Shown in pieces: positions 22,601-34,600 of a DNA stretch of 64,000 nucleotides. Origin of the DNA: Armigeres subalbatus (lineage: Eukaryota > Arthropoda > Insecta > Diptera > Culicidae). The stretch spans positions 28,597,242 through 28,661,241 of the forward strand of contig NC_085141.1 of the NCBI RefSeq assembly GCF_024139115.2, read 5' to 3'. The translations under genes and the position numbers were made by a program. The notes beneath the pieces were generated by a model. It was not told the origin of the DNA, did no database searches, and worked only from the letters and a program-made list of their open reading frames with translations. Numbering within the stretch: the first letter of the stretch is position 1; each line of letters opens with the position of its first letter.

Positions 22601-25600
22601 GAACAAAAAATTACACATTTTTTAATATTTAAAAAAATATGGAATTCTGAAATTTTATTTTAATATACTCTTAAACATGCATTAAGGATATTATTACTGG
22701 CCAATATTTAAAAACTTTTCTAATTCTGAACCATTGAAAATAACAAAAAATGGTCAAAGTACGCTGCCTAAAGCCGGTCTGGGCATTAGAGAGATAAGAA
22801 AAAATAATGTTAAGTAGAAAAAAATATAATTTTCATTATTTCCATGAATATGGTTGGCGCATGTGAATAAAAATGTCAAATCTAATCAATTCACAGTCCT
22901 TTTTGATCGAAATTTATTTTTATAACGCTAAAAGTAGCCTCATCTGTCCATCGATTGTGTTCCCATCCCGAGCAGCACCAGTTAGACAAAAGTTGTTGCA
23001 GCAACTTGATTGGGGCTGAATCTGGTCACATATAAGTTGCAGTCGCTCATGCGGAACATGTGTGCTGCTAGGGATGTGCTTCCGAAAAGGCGGCACTCAT
23101 ACGATTTCGTCGCGAAAAGTCAAACAAATCCTGGCTAATTTTTCGGCTGATTTATGGCACGGACTCTCGAGATTTCCACCGTATCGTATTTCAAATCGGA
23201 TCGAAATTCCAATTTTTTACAACGGAATCCCAAAAATCTCGCCCACACATATGGAAGCGAAATTTTTCCTCGTTTTGAAACTGCATTAAACTCGATTTTG
23301 ATCTGCTGATTTTTAAATATTTTTTTATTTTCTTCGATTTTTACAGTGGATGATTTTTAAATTATTAAAAATTATTCAGAAAGACTTCGAATGATTATAT
23401 TTCGAAAAGAATCAAACGATTTAAAAATATGTGGAAAAGCCGATTTGAAAAAAATAGATTTAGCTTTTTCGCTAGAAAAAAAACAGATTAATCCAGCTAG
23501 CAGTGATGATGCATTATAAAATATATTGAAAAAATCAGATTAGAAAGGTCAAAAAATTTGTTTAGGGAATAGATCACATTTTTCGATCGTTTTGCATGTT
23601 TTTGCATTGATACATACACACATACAGACATCACCTCAGTTTGTCGAACTGAGTCGATTCATATATAATACTATGGGTCTCCGTGCCTTCTATCAAAAGT
23701 TTTTTTGGAGCAATCATATAGCCTTTCGGTACAACTGTCTAAGACGAATTAAGTAACTCCCCATTTAATTCCACCAAATATTTCGAAATCTTTGCAAAAG
23801 TCGAGTCAAGTACGAGACACTGAAGACGACCACACAGTTGTGGTCGAAATACGTATCTGCAAAGATATCCAAATAATTGGTGGAATTAAATGGAGTTACT
23901 TAATTCGTCTTAGACGGTTGAATACATTTCACTAAAAAGAGCTTTAAATATTCTTTGGGTACAACTTTGTTGTACTAGAAAGGTAAAAAGAAAATGAACT
24001 TAATTTGGAAATTAGCATGCTTGTCCCTAAGCTTCATTTTATTGACGTTGATGCGTGACCTGCTTTTCAGGATACACTTGCTAACCAAGTTACCGGTTCC
24101 ACTGATGAAATTTGCTAAATTTTATAGCCTTCGGAATTAGCAAAAAAAGTCATTGAAATGAAACTGTATGAAAATAATCTACGGTTGTCACCTGTTGTCA
24201 TTAACTGTTAATAGCCTTAAGAAAAGTCGATCCATGTAACATACATAACGGCATAGATAGCAATCTTTTAATAGCAACACTAATAACATAACATCTCACC
24301 CTTTTTGATGGGTCCACTTTCTTTGTATTTGGTTTTAGTTTCCTGCCCAAAATATTGAACTTGTTTGAAAAAAATTTGGAGCTTTTTGGAAGAATCAATG
24401 AAAAAACGGGACAAATTGAGGTTTTTCTAGATTACGACGGGACAGCACAAAAAGGTCTAAAAAACGGGACTGTCCCGTTAAATACAGGACGTATGGTCAG
24501 CCTACTGTTGGTGTATGTACACCCAGAGTCTCTTAATTCTCGTGTATACATGGATGAGACAGTGTGCCATGAGCTACACAAGCTCACGTAGCATCGATTC
24601 GGTGCGACGAGAGAAGCCAGCGCGCGCAAAAAATAACTGAGTGAGCGTGTCTCAATGTACGTCTCATGAGACTCATCTCATGCGCTAGGAATGTATAGCT
24701 GGCGTTACTAAGGTGACGATATTATTGAATGAAAATTTCCCGCCCAAGTTATTTTACGCACTTCCGCTGTTGTTTGCAAAGGTTTGCCATGGCAAACAGC
24801 GCATGAGCTGATCGCATTGAGACGTCTCAATGCGACTCACCAATGTTAATGTGAGGTACATAAGCTTCGTGAGACTCGCGTGCGCCGAATTTTATGTGCG
24901 CGTAGCAATCTTTGCTCAATCTCATCCTTTTTCGTACGCGTCCACGATGTCTGTGTACAGCCTCATTTATGTACATTGACCACAGCTAACAGCTAACACA
25001 GCTTCTTTTTTGTGCAAACCCTCCTCCGATGAGGTATATCATAAATGCTGAAAATATCGAAGAAATAAGAGGTATGCGCAAAATTAGGTACACTGAAATT
25101 ATTTCAGGAAATCCTAAAAAAATCCAGCAAATCTTCCTTTAGAAAATCCATTAGGGAATTATTCCTCCTTTTTTGCAACTTTTTCAGAAATTTCTTCGAT
25201 AATTCCTCAAGAAATTTCTTCAGGAATTCCTCCGTAAATTTATTCACAATTTCCATAGAAAATTCCTACAGAAATTAAGAATTTCTTTTAAAAATAATCA
25301 TAGGAAATTCCTCTAGATTTTTTTTCTTAAGCATAAAACGATAAAATGCAGATCGTTTTGTACTACGGGCAGTACTTCATTCAGGGATAATTCGGATGGT
25401 GATGACTTCGCACTAGTATCGAACACAACTCGACACTACGTACTCGAGCTTGATGACCGTACCACGGCATGGTGCGGCATGTAGTACGCCAACTGGTTCA
25501 GTGGATCGTCATCTTCACAAACTTCGTTGCAGTGCCCAAGAGCTTCGTATTCCCGGAGGAACTCTACATACTGTGCCTGCAAGTCTGGGTTGCGGATGAG

Positions 25601-28600
25601 ACGCTTCTCCAAAATTAAAAACCTTTTAACCGCGGCAATTATCCAATTTGTCGATGCTCGATTTTAACGGTATCTTCACAATGAACCTGTCGCTTTCATC
25701 TCGTCGGTACGTAGATAGGAAATGAGCTTCACACTCGAGCTCTTCAGTTGAAAGCTTGGGAACGTTTGGCACCTCCTCGATTTGATAAAACTGTTGCATC
25801 GATTTTTCTATGAAGGCACGATTGGATTGTTGGATGGATTGGCTATTTGTGGTTCAATGATTACACCAGATACGAAATGAGTGTGTCGCAATATCGGAAG
25901 GTTGTCCGCCAGACTCAGCTGACTCGGTTCTAAAATGTCGAAAAATAACTCAGCGCCGATCAACAAATCTACCGGGATCGGGATCGGCCAAAACAACTCC
26001 TTCGGGCAGGTCCCAATGGGCGACGTTTATCTTGGATGATGGAATCGTGCCTGTCACCTTCGGTGTGATCAGACACTCAAGACTGGCTTGGGCGTTAATA
26101 CCAGTAATCGGTACGTTTGCTGGTTTCTTGGGGAGACCCAGTCGGTTGGCCAACTTTTCGGTCACGAAATTCGCCTGGGAGCCACTGTCCAGAAGGACGC
26201 GGCATGGATAGGGTTGATTCCTCGTATTAAATACCTGCACAACTGCAGTGAACAGTAATAGAGTTTTTGGCGACTGGGACAAGTTGGATGAGCAGGTGGT
26301 AGATACAGGCGGGTTCACGGGGGGAATCTTCTGCGACGTCGGATGGCTTGGCTCAGAATGGAAACGTTGGATTTTGTATCGTGGTTGGATGCCTTATCAT
26401 CATGGAGTAGCGTATGGTGCCGGCGTTGGCACTTGCGACATGACTTATCGGACGGACATTCTCTGACGCGGTGCCCTCTACGCAGGCAGTTAAAACAAAC
26501 TCCGGTGGTTCGGATCGCTGAGTGCACTACGCTGTATGTTCCGATGCGCACCGCTACAAATCTCGCACACTTGGAACTCAGTGGTAGCGGCTGCATGACT
26601 CTTCTGCGGGAGGTTCTTCGGTGGTTGTTGAATTGGCTTCTTCTGCTCTGTGGGATTTACTGTATGGAAAACTGCAAGCAATTCTCTAGAAATTGACACC
26701 TGGATTTCATAAAATCGATGGTTTCCTGGCCTTCCTAGTTGACTTTTCAAACGCTGGGATGATCAAGTACAACTCCAGTAATGGCTTGCTGCAGGTAACG
26801 AAGGCTCTCAACAATTTTATGATTACTCAGTTCGATAGGACAAGATCGCAGAATATTTTTTATTTATTAGATTCTTTAAAAGTGTTGTATGCGGTGTAAC
26901 GGTGTCTAGTATTTTGCGTGAATATATTTCTTTCTTACATTAATTTTTACTTTCTAGTTTATAAATAATTAATTAAACTAATTTAGTTAAATTGATACTT
27001 AATATTTCGCGAACCATTTACACAACTGCCACTTGCCATAAAGTTGTGTAATAAAAAAGCTGCCATTTCTAATATGCTTTTTAGGATAAAAGCTTAGAAC
27101 TAAAGTAGATTAAATATTAATGAGTCCTGAGAGAAATTATTTAGCTTCAAAGTAATCCTATAAAACTCGTCTAAAAATACTATGAATGTATTAGTAAATT
27201 TCAATTATTCTAAAGCTATGACTACGCAAATTTGAGGAACTAATATGTGCTTCTGAAACTGGTCTGCCATTTCTATTTTAACTTGGGTGAAGAGTAGAAG
27301 CCAGTTTCAGTGCGATAGCTATTTTTTTTAAGTTTCTCTAAGGTGTAAGAGTATCGGACCATCAGCCACTGCCCCTTCTCGCAACTCAAAATCGGCCATC
27401 AACGCACGTGTGCCCATTCCGGCGATGCATCTGCCGAAGAGCTCGAGTATTCCGTCGCACCATTGATCGGACACCCCCTGTAGCTGGCAACGTCGTTATC
27501 ATCGCTCGATGACGACACAGCCCTGTCGGTATTCCAGCCGCCAGCATAAACCCTGATCAGGTATGTCGCAAAACATGGCCATGTAACACACAGAACAACA
27601 CACCTCACACTCTCACTACACACTAAAATGAATCTTGGAAAAAACATAATACATAAATGAATTCAATATAAATTTCTCTTGCGTTCATTCATTTATCTCG
27701 CTAAGCCCTGTGGTTTGTTAGTCTGCCCGGGAATGTGTTGAGTTTACGTTTCATGCGCTACAGATAGAGTACGTTTTTGCCTACGTTCACTTTACTGCTT
27801 CGGTGCGTTCACCTCAGGAAAACTTCACCTCTGAATTTTCGTTGTCTAGCTTTAGAAGCGTTTAAAACCCCTAGTAGATTGCGTTCATGCTTCCTAAAGC
27901 TAAGTCGGGCAACTTATTATAACACGACCAGTGGTCTCTCAACGTTGAGAGTGGCGCATAAGTCACTGAGTTTGCGGCAATTCATTCAGAGCTTTTGACG
28001 AACGGTTACAGCGGAAAATGCGATTTGAAACCTCATCGGCTATTATCTCAGTATGCAAAAACCCAATATGGGACCAAGTACGGAACTGATATGAAAGTAG
28101 ACGAGCACGGTGGTCTAGTGTTTACCGCTTCTGCCTTATAAGCAGGAGGCCGTGGGTTCAATTCCAGACTCGTCCCTTTCCTACTTTGTATTTCTATCTT
28201 AGTTCTTTCTGTGTGTCACGTTCTACCAAAACGATTCCTACTATTATATCCTTCCACACTGACAATCCCAAAACCTCCCGTGGCACGTATGAGAGGTCGT
28301 AGAGTTCTCTGCATCTTTCTTAAGCAGGTGTCCAACTAACAATCCTTCCTCTTCCTCAGCTTCGTAAGAACCAGGACAGATTTCGACTATTGGAGAGTGC
28401 ATATTGCTTCCATCTAAGAGATAGTGATTAGTCTCAAATCAATATCTGTGATAACGGATCAAAGTGATGCTACTCTGATACAATAGTCTTGGCTTGTACC
28501 ACCTACGAATTTGTGCGAATTGCTCAATGCTAATGCTAATAAAAGTACGGAACTGATATGAAAGTACCGGCAGGAATGTCATTCATGAGTTTAATTCAAA

Positions 28601-31600
28601 ACTGATGAAACCGAAATGGGACTTATAATTTATATGCGAGTACCAGCAGGGAGGATTCCTGTCTGAATTTGTAATATAAAAATAAACTCGGATTATAAAT
28701 TTTCAGAAGAATATTTTAATATTAGAAATGACGACGCAAAATTTCACATTTTTTGACATAGAATTACGTCTTTCGGTAAGATAGGGGGGTCATTCCAAAG
28801 TTTCAAATTTGAAACCGTCACGAAAAGTGGTCAGGAAGTAAAAGCCAATAACTCAGTTGTTTTTCAACGGATTCTGGAGATTTTGGTATGAATCGAAAAC
28901 TTAACTCTCTAAGATTTCATACAACTATTGTAGACATTTAACTTTTGAAAATCCAAGTTCGACAGGTAGTGTTCAAATTTTACTTTCACAGTAAATTGCC
29001 TATATTTTCGGCTATATCTATCCGAAATGAACATGCACAAAATCATTGAATTTTCCAATTTTCCACTATGGAACTATTCATAATTCTACGTTCAATTTGC
29101 GGTCGTGTCCTTAATACAACCTTCTACTTTTTCATTCTGAGATTTTACTCAATTGAATGATCTCTATTTTAGTTGGGAATACATCCCAGGGAAATGCTAT
29201 ATTATTCCATGATTTCATTCTGCAATTCCAGAATTTTGATGGCTCGAAAAGAGAAACTATCAAACTCAGAAATAACAATAACAGTGATATCGATTCTCTC
29301 CTTAATTTCCTTGCATCGATGGCACCAAGGTTGGCACCCAATCCCACAAGCGAAACTGAAAACATAAAACTAAATATATGTATTTATAGGAACATGCTCT
29401 AATTTGTCCATGCTGCAGCATGTAGGTAAAGAACACAACACAGTAAGCATACCGAAGCATGACCGCGACCTCGTGGCATTTGATGTTGCTTTCATCGTTG
29501 CTATGGCGATTCTTTCTGCTCAAGCATTTTCGTTTTTCCATTCAGTAGGCCATTGTTTGGAAAATTTCGTCCTGGGTAAAAAATTTCATTTGGAACTTTG
29601 TCCCGATAGGGTGAAAATTCTTTGTGTTCTACAAAATTTCCATTTTTTTCAAACCTAGCAAAAAATCCCTGCCATCATGACATCGGTAAGTTTGTCATTT
29701 CAACTCGTTTCTGATTTTCGGAATTTATATCTCTCGTTTTGCTACCGCGCCAGCTGGAACAAAAACGTGAAGCCTTCCGAAAATATCTGGAATCGGCCGG
29801 AGCCATCGACTGCCTCTCGAAGGCATTGATCAAGCTCTATCAGGAACAGGAGAAACCAGACGATGCCTGTAAGTTTATTCGTCAGACCATGTGCGAGGCT
29901 TGTCCCACGGACGAACAAGTGGCCCAGATGATCGTTGACCTGGCGGATGCGAAACAAGAAGTCTGTTGCCTCAAGCGGGAGATCATATCCTATAAGGGGG
30001 AACTCCGCAGGACGGCTAGCGAAGTTGCTCTGGCACTCGATGAAGGATTCACAAAGCTGCAAGAGGACGAAGAATGCAAGTCTCTCCTAAAGAAGCATCT
30101 AACGCAGGAGGTGTTCGATGAGTTGAAGGATAAGAAGACAACGCTCAAATCGACACTGTTGGACTGCATCCAATCCGGTCTGGAGCACCATGACTCCGGT
30201 GTGGGAATCTACGCTTCCGATGCTGAGTGCTACGAGCTGTTTGCTCCACTGTTCAATCCAATCATTGACGAATATCACGGAATTACCCTGGCCGATACTC
30301 CGCACCCGGCGAGCGATTGGGGAGATGCGGGAACGTTTGAAAATCTTGATCCGGAGAATGAGTTCATTATTTCCACGAGAGTTCGCTGTGGTCGATCGAT
30401 CGAAGGTTTCCCGTTCAATCCGCGCCTCAAGATGGCCATGTACGAGGAGATTATGGACCGCATCAAGACAGTGCTGGAAGGGTTGGAGGAGGACGATTTG
30501 AAGGGAGAATTTCACCCGCTGGAAACCATGTGCGACGAGTTGAAGCAACAACTGATCGATGATCACTATTTGTTCAAGGAGGGCGATCGCTTCCTACAGA
30601 CAGCCAATGCGTGTCGATTTTGGCCGATTGGCCGGGCAGTTTTCTACAACGAGGCGAAAACTTTCGTCGTTTGGGTGAACGAAGAAGACCATTTGCGGAT
30701 CATTTCGATGGAAAAGGGTGGTGATTTGGGTAAACTACAATATTTTGAACTGTTTTTTCGATAGCATATTGAAATGTCTTTCCATTACGTCTAGGCGGCA
30801 TTTATCAACGCTTGGTTAAGGCAGTAGAGGTCATTGGAAAAGACGTTGCGTTCTCTCGTAGTGAAAGCTTTGGCTTTTTAACCTTCTGTCCATCCAACCT
30901 AGGGACCACCATACGGGCATCGGTGCACATAAAACTACCTAATCTTGGGTCAAATCGGGAACAACTGGAAGAAGAAGCGGCCAAGTTCAATCTTCAGGTA
31001 CGTGGGACTCGTGGAGAGCATACCGAGTCTGAAGGAGGGGTGTTTGATATCTCCAATAAACGCCGGCTAGGTCTAACTGAGTTTGAAGCCGTCAGCGAAA
31101 TGTACAACGGTATTAAGCAACTGATTGACCTGGAAAAATCATCAGAAGGAGGGGAAGCTCAGAAAAAGGAAGAATCACCAGAAGACGAAGCTGAGGGAGC
31201 AGAAAATCCCGCCGAGTAATGGCAAAGGCCAAGCTGTATATTAGAAATCGCTTCTATTCATCCGTAGAAAATTATCAATATTTAAAAATTACTTGAAGCT
31301 GAATGGCAATCTGTAGCTTTTGCGCATACCATTGTAACCTGAAGCAATCATTTAGTTATTAAATACACTGACCTGATGCACTCGTATCGAAATCGGTTCA
31401 CACCGGTTTCTAACACTAATGCACAATGCAAAGTTATATAGAAAAATATAGTCACCTCAAATGATCCAGAGGAGAAATTGAAAATAGATACTAATTGAGT
31501 TTAATTGAATTTAAAAAAAAAGCAAAAGTACACTTACCTTCCAGTTGGAGCTGTTCCATTCCTCACGGGTGAGCGAGAAAAAGAACTTGGCCGCGTTGCT

Positions 31601-34600
31601 GCTCTTGTAGTCAGTATACTGCGATATAAGTTCCCATTTGTGCAACACTTTTACCTCGTCGCGACTGCCTTCGGGCTTGGGAATGGTATGCGCCAGGATC
31701 AGCTTGACGCGGAATACCTCGTTTTCCGGTATGTTAGGTTGCTTCGAGTGGTTTTCTTCGTCCCATTTCAAAGTTCCCTGAAGGCGGGTTTTTTGCTTGT
31801 TTGAAACGAGTAGAGTCAGATGTTTATCCCGACCGATGTGAATTGTATTCAATTGGATAAGGTTTATGATGCGAAGAACGTGATTGACCAGAGAAAACGG
31901 CGCACCTGAAATAACTTTGGCGTTATCCAACACATCCGTTTCCAACATAAACATAACGTTGTCTTTGGTGTAATCTTCGTGAGCTCTGGCCATAAACTCA
32001 ATTCCCAAATCTTCGAATGAATACCCAAAACCTGCGATTTCTTCTTCCTTCGGTTCAAGTCTATCCCTCATCACCAAAGAGTCCGAAGGGATGTTCCTTG
32101 TTCTGCTTTTCAGGGATATTCCACTCGTTAAGCCATCCGGTCGATAGAAGGCGTAGCTAATGGACTTGCTGGCAATATCCCACACAATTTCATTATTGAT
32201 CGGAATATAAACCAGGAACCCTTGCTCACGAATGGTGGAATACTCTATGTCCTCGATCGGATTGTAGCTTCGAATTTTGACAACGGCATACGATGAGTAC
32301 CGCAAATCGACCTGATTGCTACGGGCCACCTTATCCATCATCATCTGCTGGGTGGTATTGCCTCGGATTGTCGCTAGAACCGTGTTTTCGATCAGGATGT
32401 CGGCCGGAGTACCGATGAGCGTGGGGAGAGCATACTTGATCATGAAGGGTCGCCGAACGATTTGCATGTTGATGTGGCTGTCTCTCAGCAGGAAGTTGAT
32501 CCGGTTGATAACTATGAGGGTGATAATTTGAAAATGAAATTTTCTATTTTAGGCAAAATGTTGAAACTTACGGTCCCCGTCGGTTAGATTGTGGAACGTG
32601 GTTTGGTTAAGGTGATATGACAGAACAGCCTTTCCTTCAAACTGAACAATGAATTCGAAGTGAAGCGGAATTGGATTCGAAGTGGGCATCTTCATTGACT
32701 TGAGAATGTTGGTTAACCGATCCAATTTCAAATAGCTGGAGTTAAGCTTAGTCAATCGCTGCATGACAGCATCCGTTAGACCACGTGCTTTGATGTAGAG
32801 CTACAAGAATAAAACAATAATTAGTGTGTGAAGGCTTTTCCACGAATATAATCATACTCCTAATTGTCCTGTGAATCGTCCTAAAGCTTCGGTATCGAAT
32901 TTTATGTACGCCATCATAGGTAGATCAGTCTGGTGACTTCCGATCAACAGTGCTTGCAGCATCGATCCGATGTGGAACTTCCGGTCCCTATAATCGAATA
33001 GATAGTTCCCTGTGACCCAATATTTTGACGGTGGTGCATTGGGAAGCTGTCGAGTCATGTAGGCAAGTAGCTGTTTCCTAAAAAGAATTTCGTGTTGAGA
33101 ACAGGTTAAATAAGTGCCTAAACAACTTACAAATGCTGATAGCACGGATAGGTGGTTTCCGATATACTGAGTACTGTCGTCCGATAGAAGTTGATCATAT
33201 GTGGATCATTTTCGGTTTTGATCACACTGTACAGTCCCAGCAGTCGACCGGGTGTTGGATTGGATATCAGTAGCATCGTAAATGCAGCAACTCTAAGTTG
33301 TATAGGGCTAGTTTTGGAATGAAAAATGGGCCAATAAGTTTCGTAAACTTGGTTTGGCCTAAGGTGAGCAGTTGGCATTGTAGCCCACATGGCCAAGAAC
33401 CGAATGTCGGTGTTCTGCGGGTAGTCAGCCTTAATTATTGGATCCAAATATTCAGCAACATTCTCTAGCTGTAGATTACCCAAAGCTTCTAGGTATAACA
33501 TTTGCTGTTCGTATTCGAAACTATCTACAGTAGAAATCTCATTAATATAATTATTTCCTTTTAGATCTATCGCAAAAACTTACTCAAGAACATATCGAAG
33601 TAAATCTTGACGTACTTCTCAAAACTGTCCGCAGTCATTTTGCCAGCAATGAATGTGTTGTAGATCATAGTTGCATAGCTCAGAACTGCTGCATGCTTGA
33701 TGTCAGGTCGGTCGGTTCCGAAGCTGAGAAAAACCTCACATTCTTTGACCACTTCGAAGGACGGCTCGGACATGTAGAAAGGCAACGAAATCAATAGCTG
33801 CACTGCTGTTGCTGGGTTGACCTGCCGGTTGATGATCAAGTCGCGAGTCAACAATATGGTCGGTGACGTTCCTGTTCGTGGAATTATTTCCAGCAGAATG
33901 TTTCTAGCAGTCTCCTGCCGATACGACGTTCCCAGGTCAATTTCGTCGAAGAGCAGTTTTAAGGTTTCCAAGTCCATTGTTCCCATCAACCGAATGATTT
34001 CTGAAACCGTTTCATCATATGGCTCTTTCAGTTTTGAATCAATTGATTCCAAATTATCCGCCAGGGTATTCAGCAAATTACCCGTCTTTTTGACCAAGCT
34101 ATCCATTGATTTGGGACTTCTTCCTCCGGTAGCTTCCGCATCCGGACTGACAAATAATATTGGACTGAATAGTAGTGACATGCCTTGGACGACATTGAAG
34201 ATCTGATCAGGCCCGTCTAAGATTTTGTGCTCTTCATATTGCAGTTGAACTTTCGAGTACAAAAACTGCGGATAGTAAGACTCAAATGTACGTACATTGG
34301 TGCGCATGGTTCCATCCATTTCCAACAACATATAACGATACGGTTCAACCTTCTTCAGTTTGTAGTTCGCAATTCGAGAAGTGATAGCCTGCTTCTGCTT
34401 GTTCACTGTGCAAATGTTCAGTGGGATGTTGCTTCTTGTCAGATAGATAGCTCCCGGGTATATATTACAGCTACCCATATCGTAGGTTTTGGAAATTTCA
34501 AACACGTTGGACTTATTTACCACGAAGTATTCGGTTGGACAACTCCCGAAAATACCCTGCTCGTCTACCACGTACGCTCCCGGATTGTCACCATAGGCTT

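Larger units (their letters stand above)
22335..24512. mobile_element. Possible 2.2-kb old element with inverted ends
   Basis: Left: 'taggctgaccagatta' then 'aaaaaacgggacaa'. Right, complemented: 'taggctgaccatacgtcc' and 'aacgggacagtcccg'. 'Acgggac' recurs six times near the ends. The interior is AT-rich with no transposase frame and holds a small MITE and a foldback copy. Confidence 0.45.

Noticed and set aside
26248..26696. Plus-strand frames of 72-117 codons
   Set aside because: Shadows of the minus-strand BEL/Pao gag-protease sequence.
28100..28176. Functional tRNA gene with UAU anticodon
   Set aside because: The acceptor stem has a mismatch, there is no oligo-T terminator just after it, and the target duplication encloses a 440-bp unit, so it is a SINE head.
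29404..29658. 84-codon frame just upstream of the kinase ATG
   Set aside because: No protein similarity, ends before the gene start and is not linked by splice sites; probably part of the upstream region.
31505..31804. Plus-strand 99-codon frame downstream of the kinase gene
   Set aside because: Antisense shadow of a coding exon of the lipoprotein gene.
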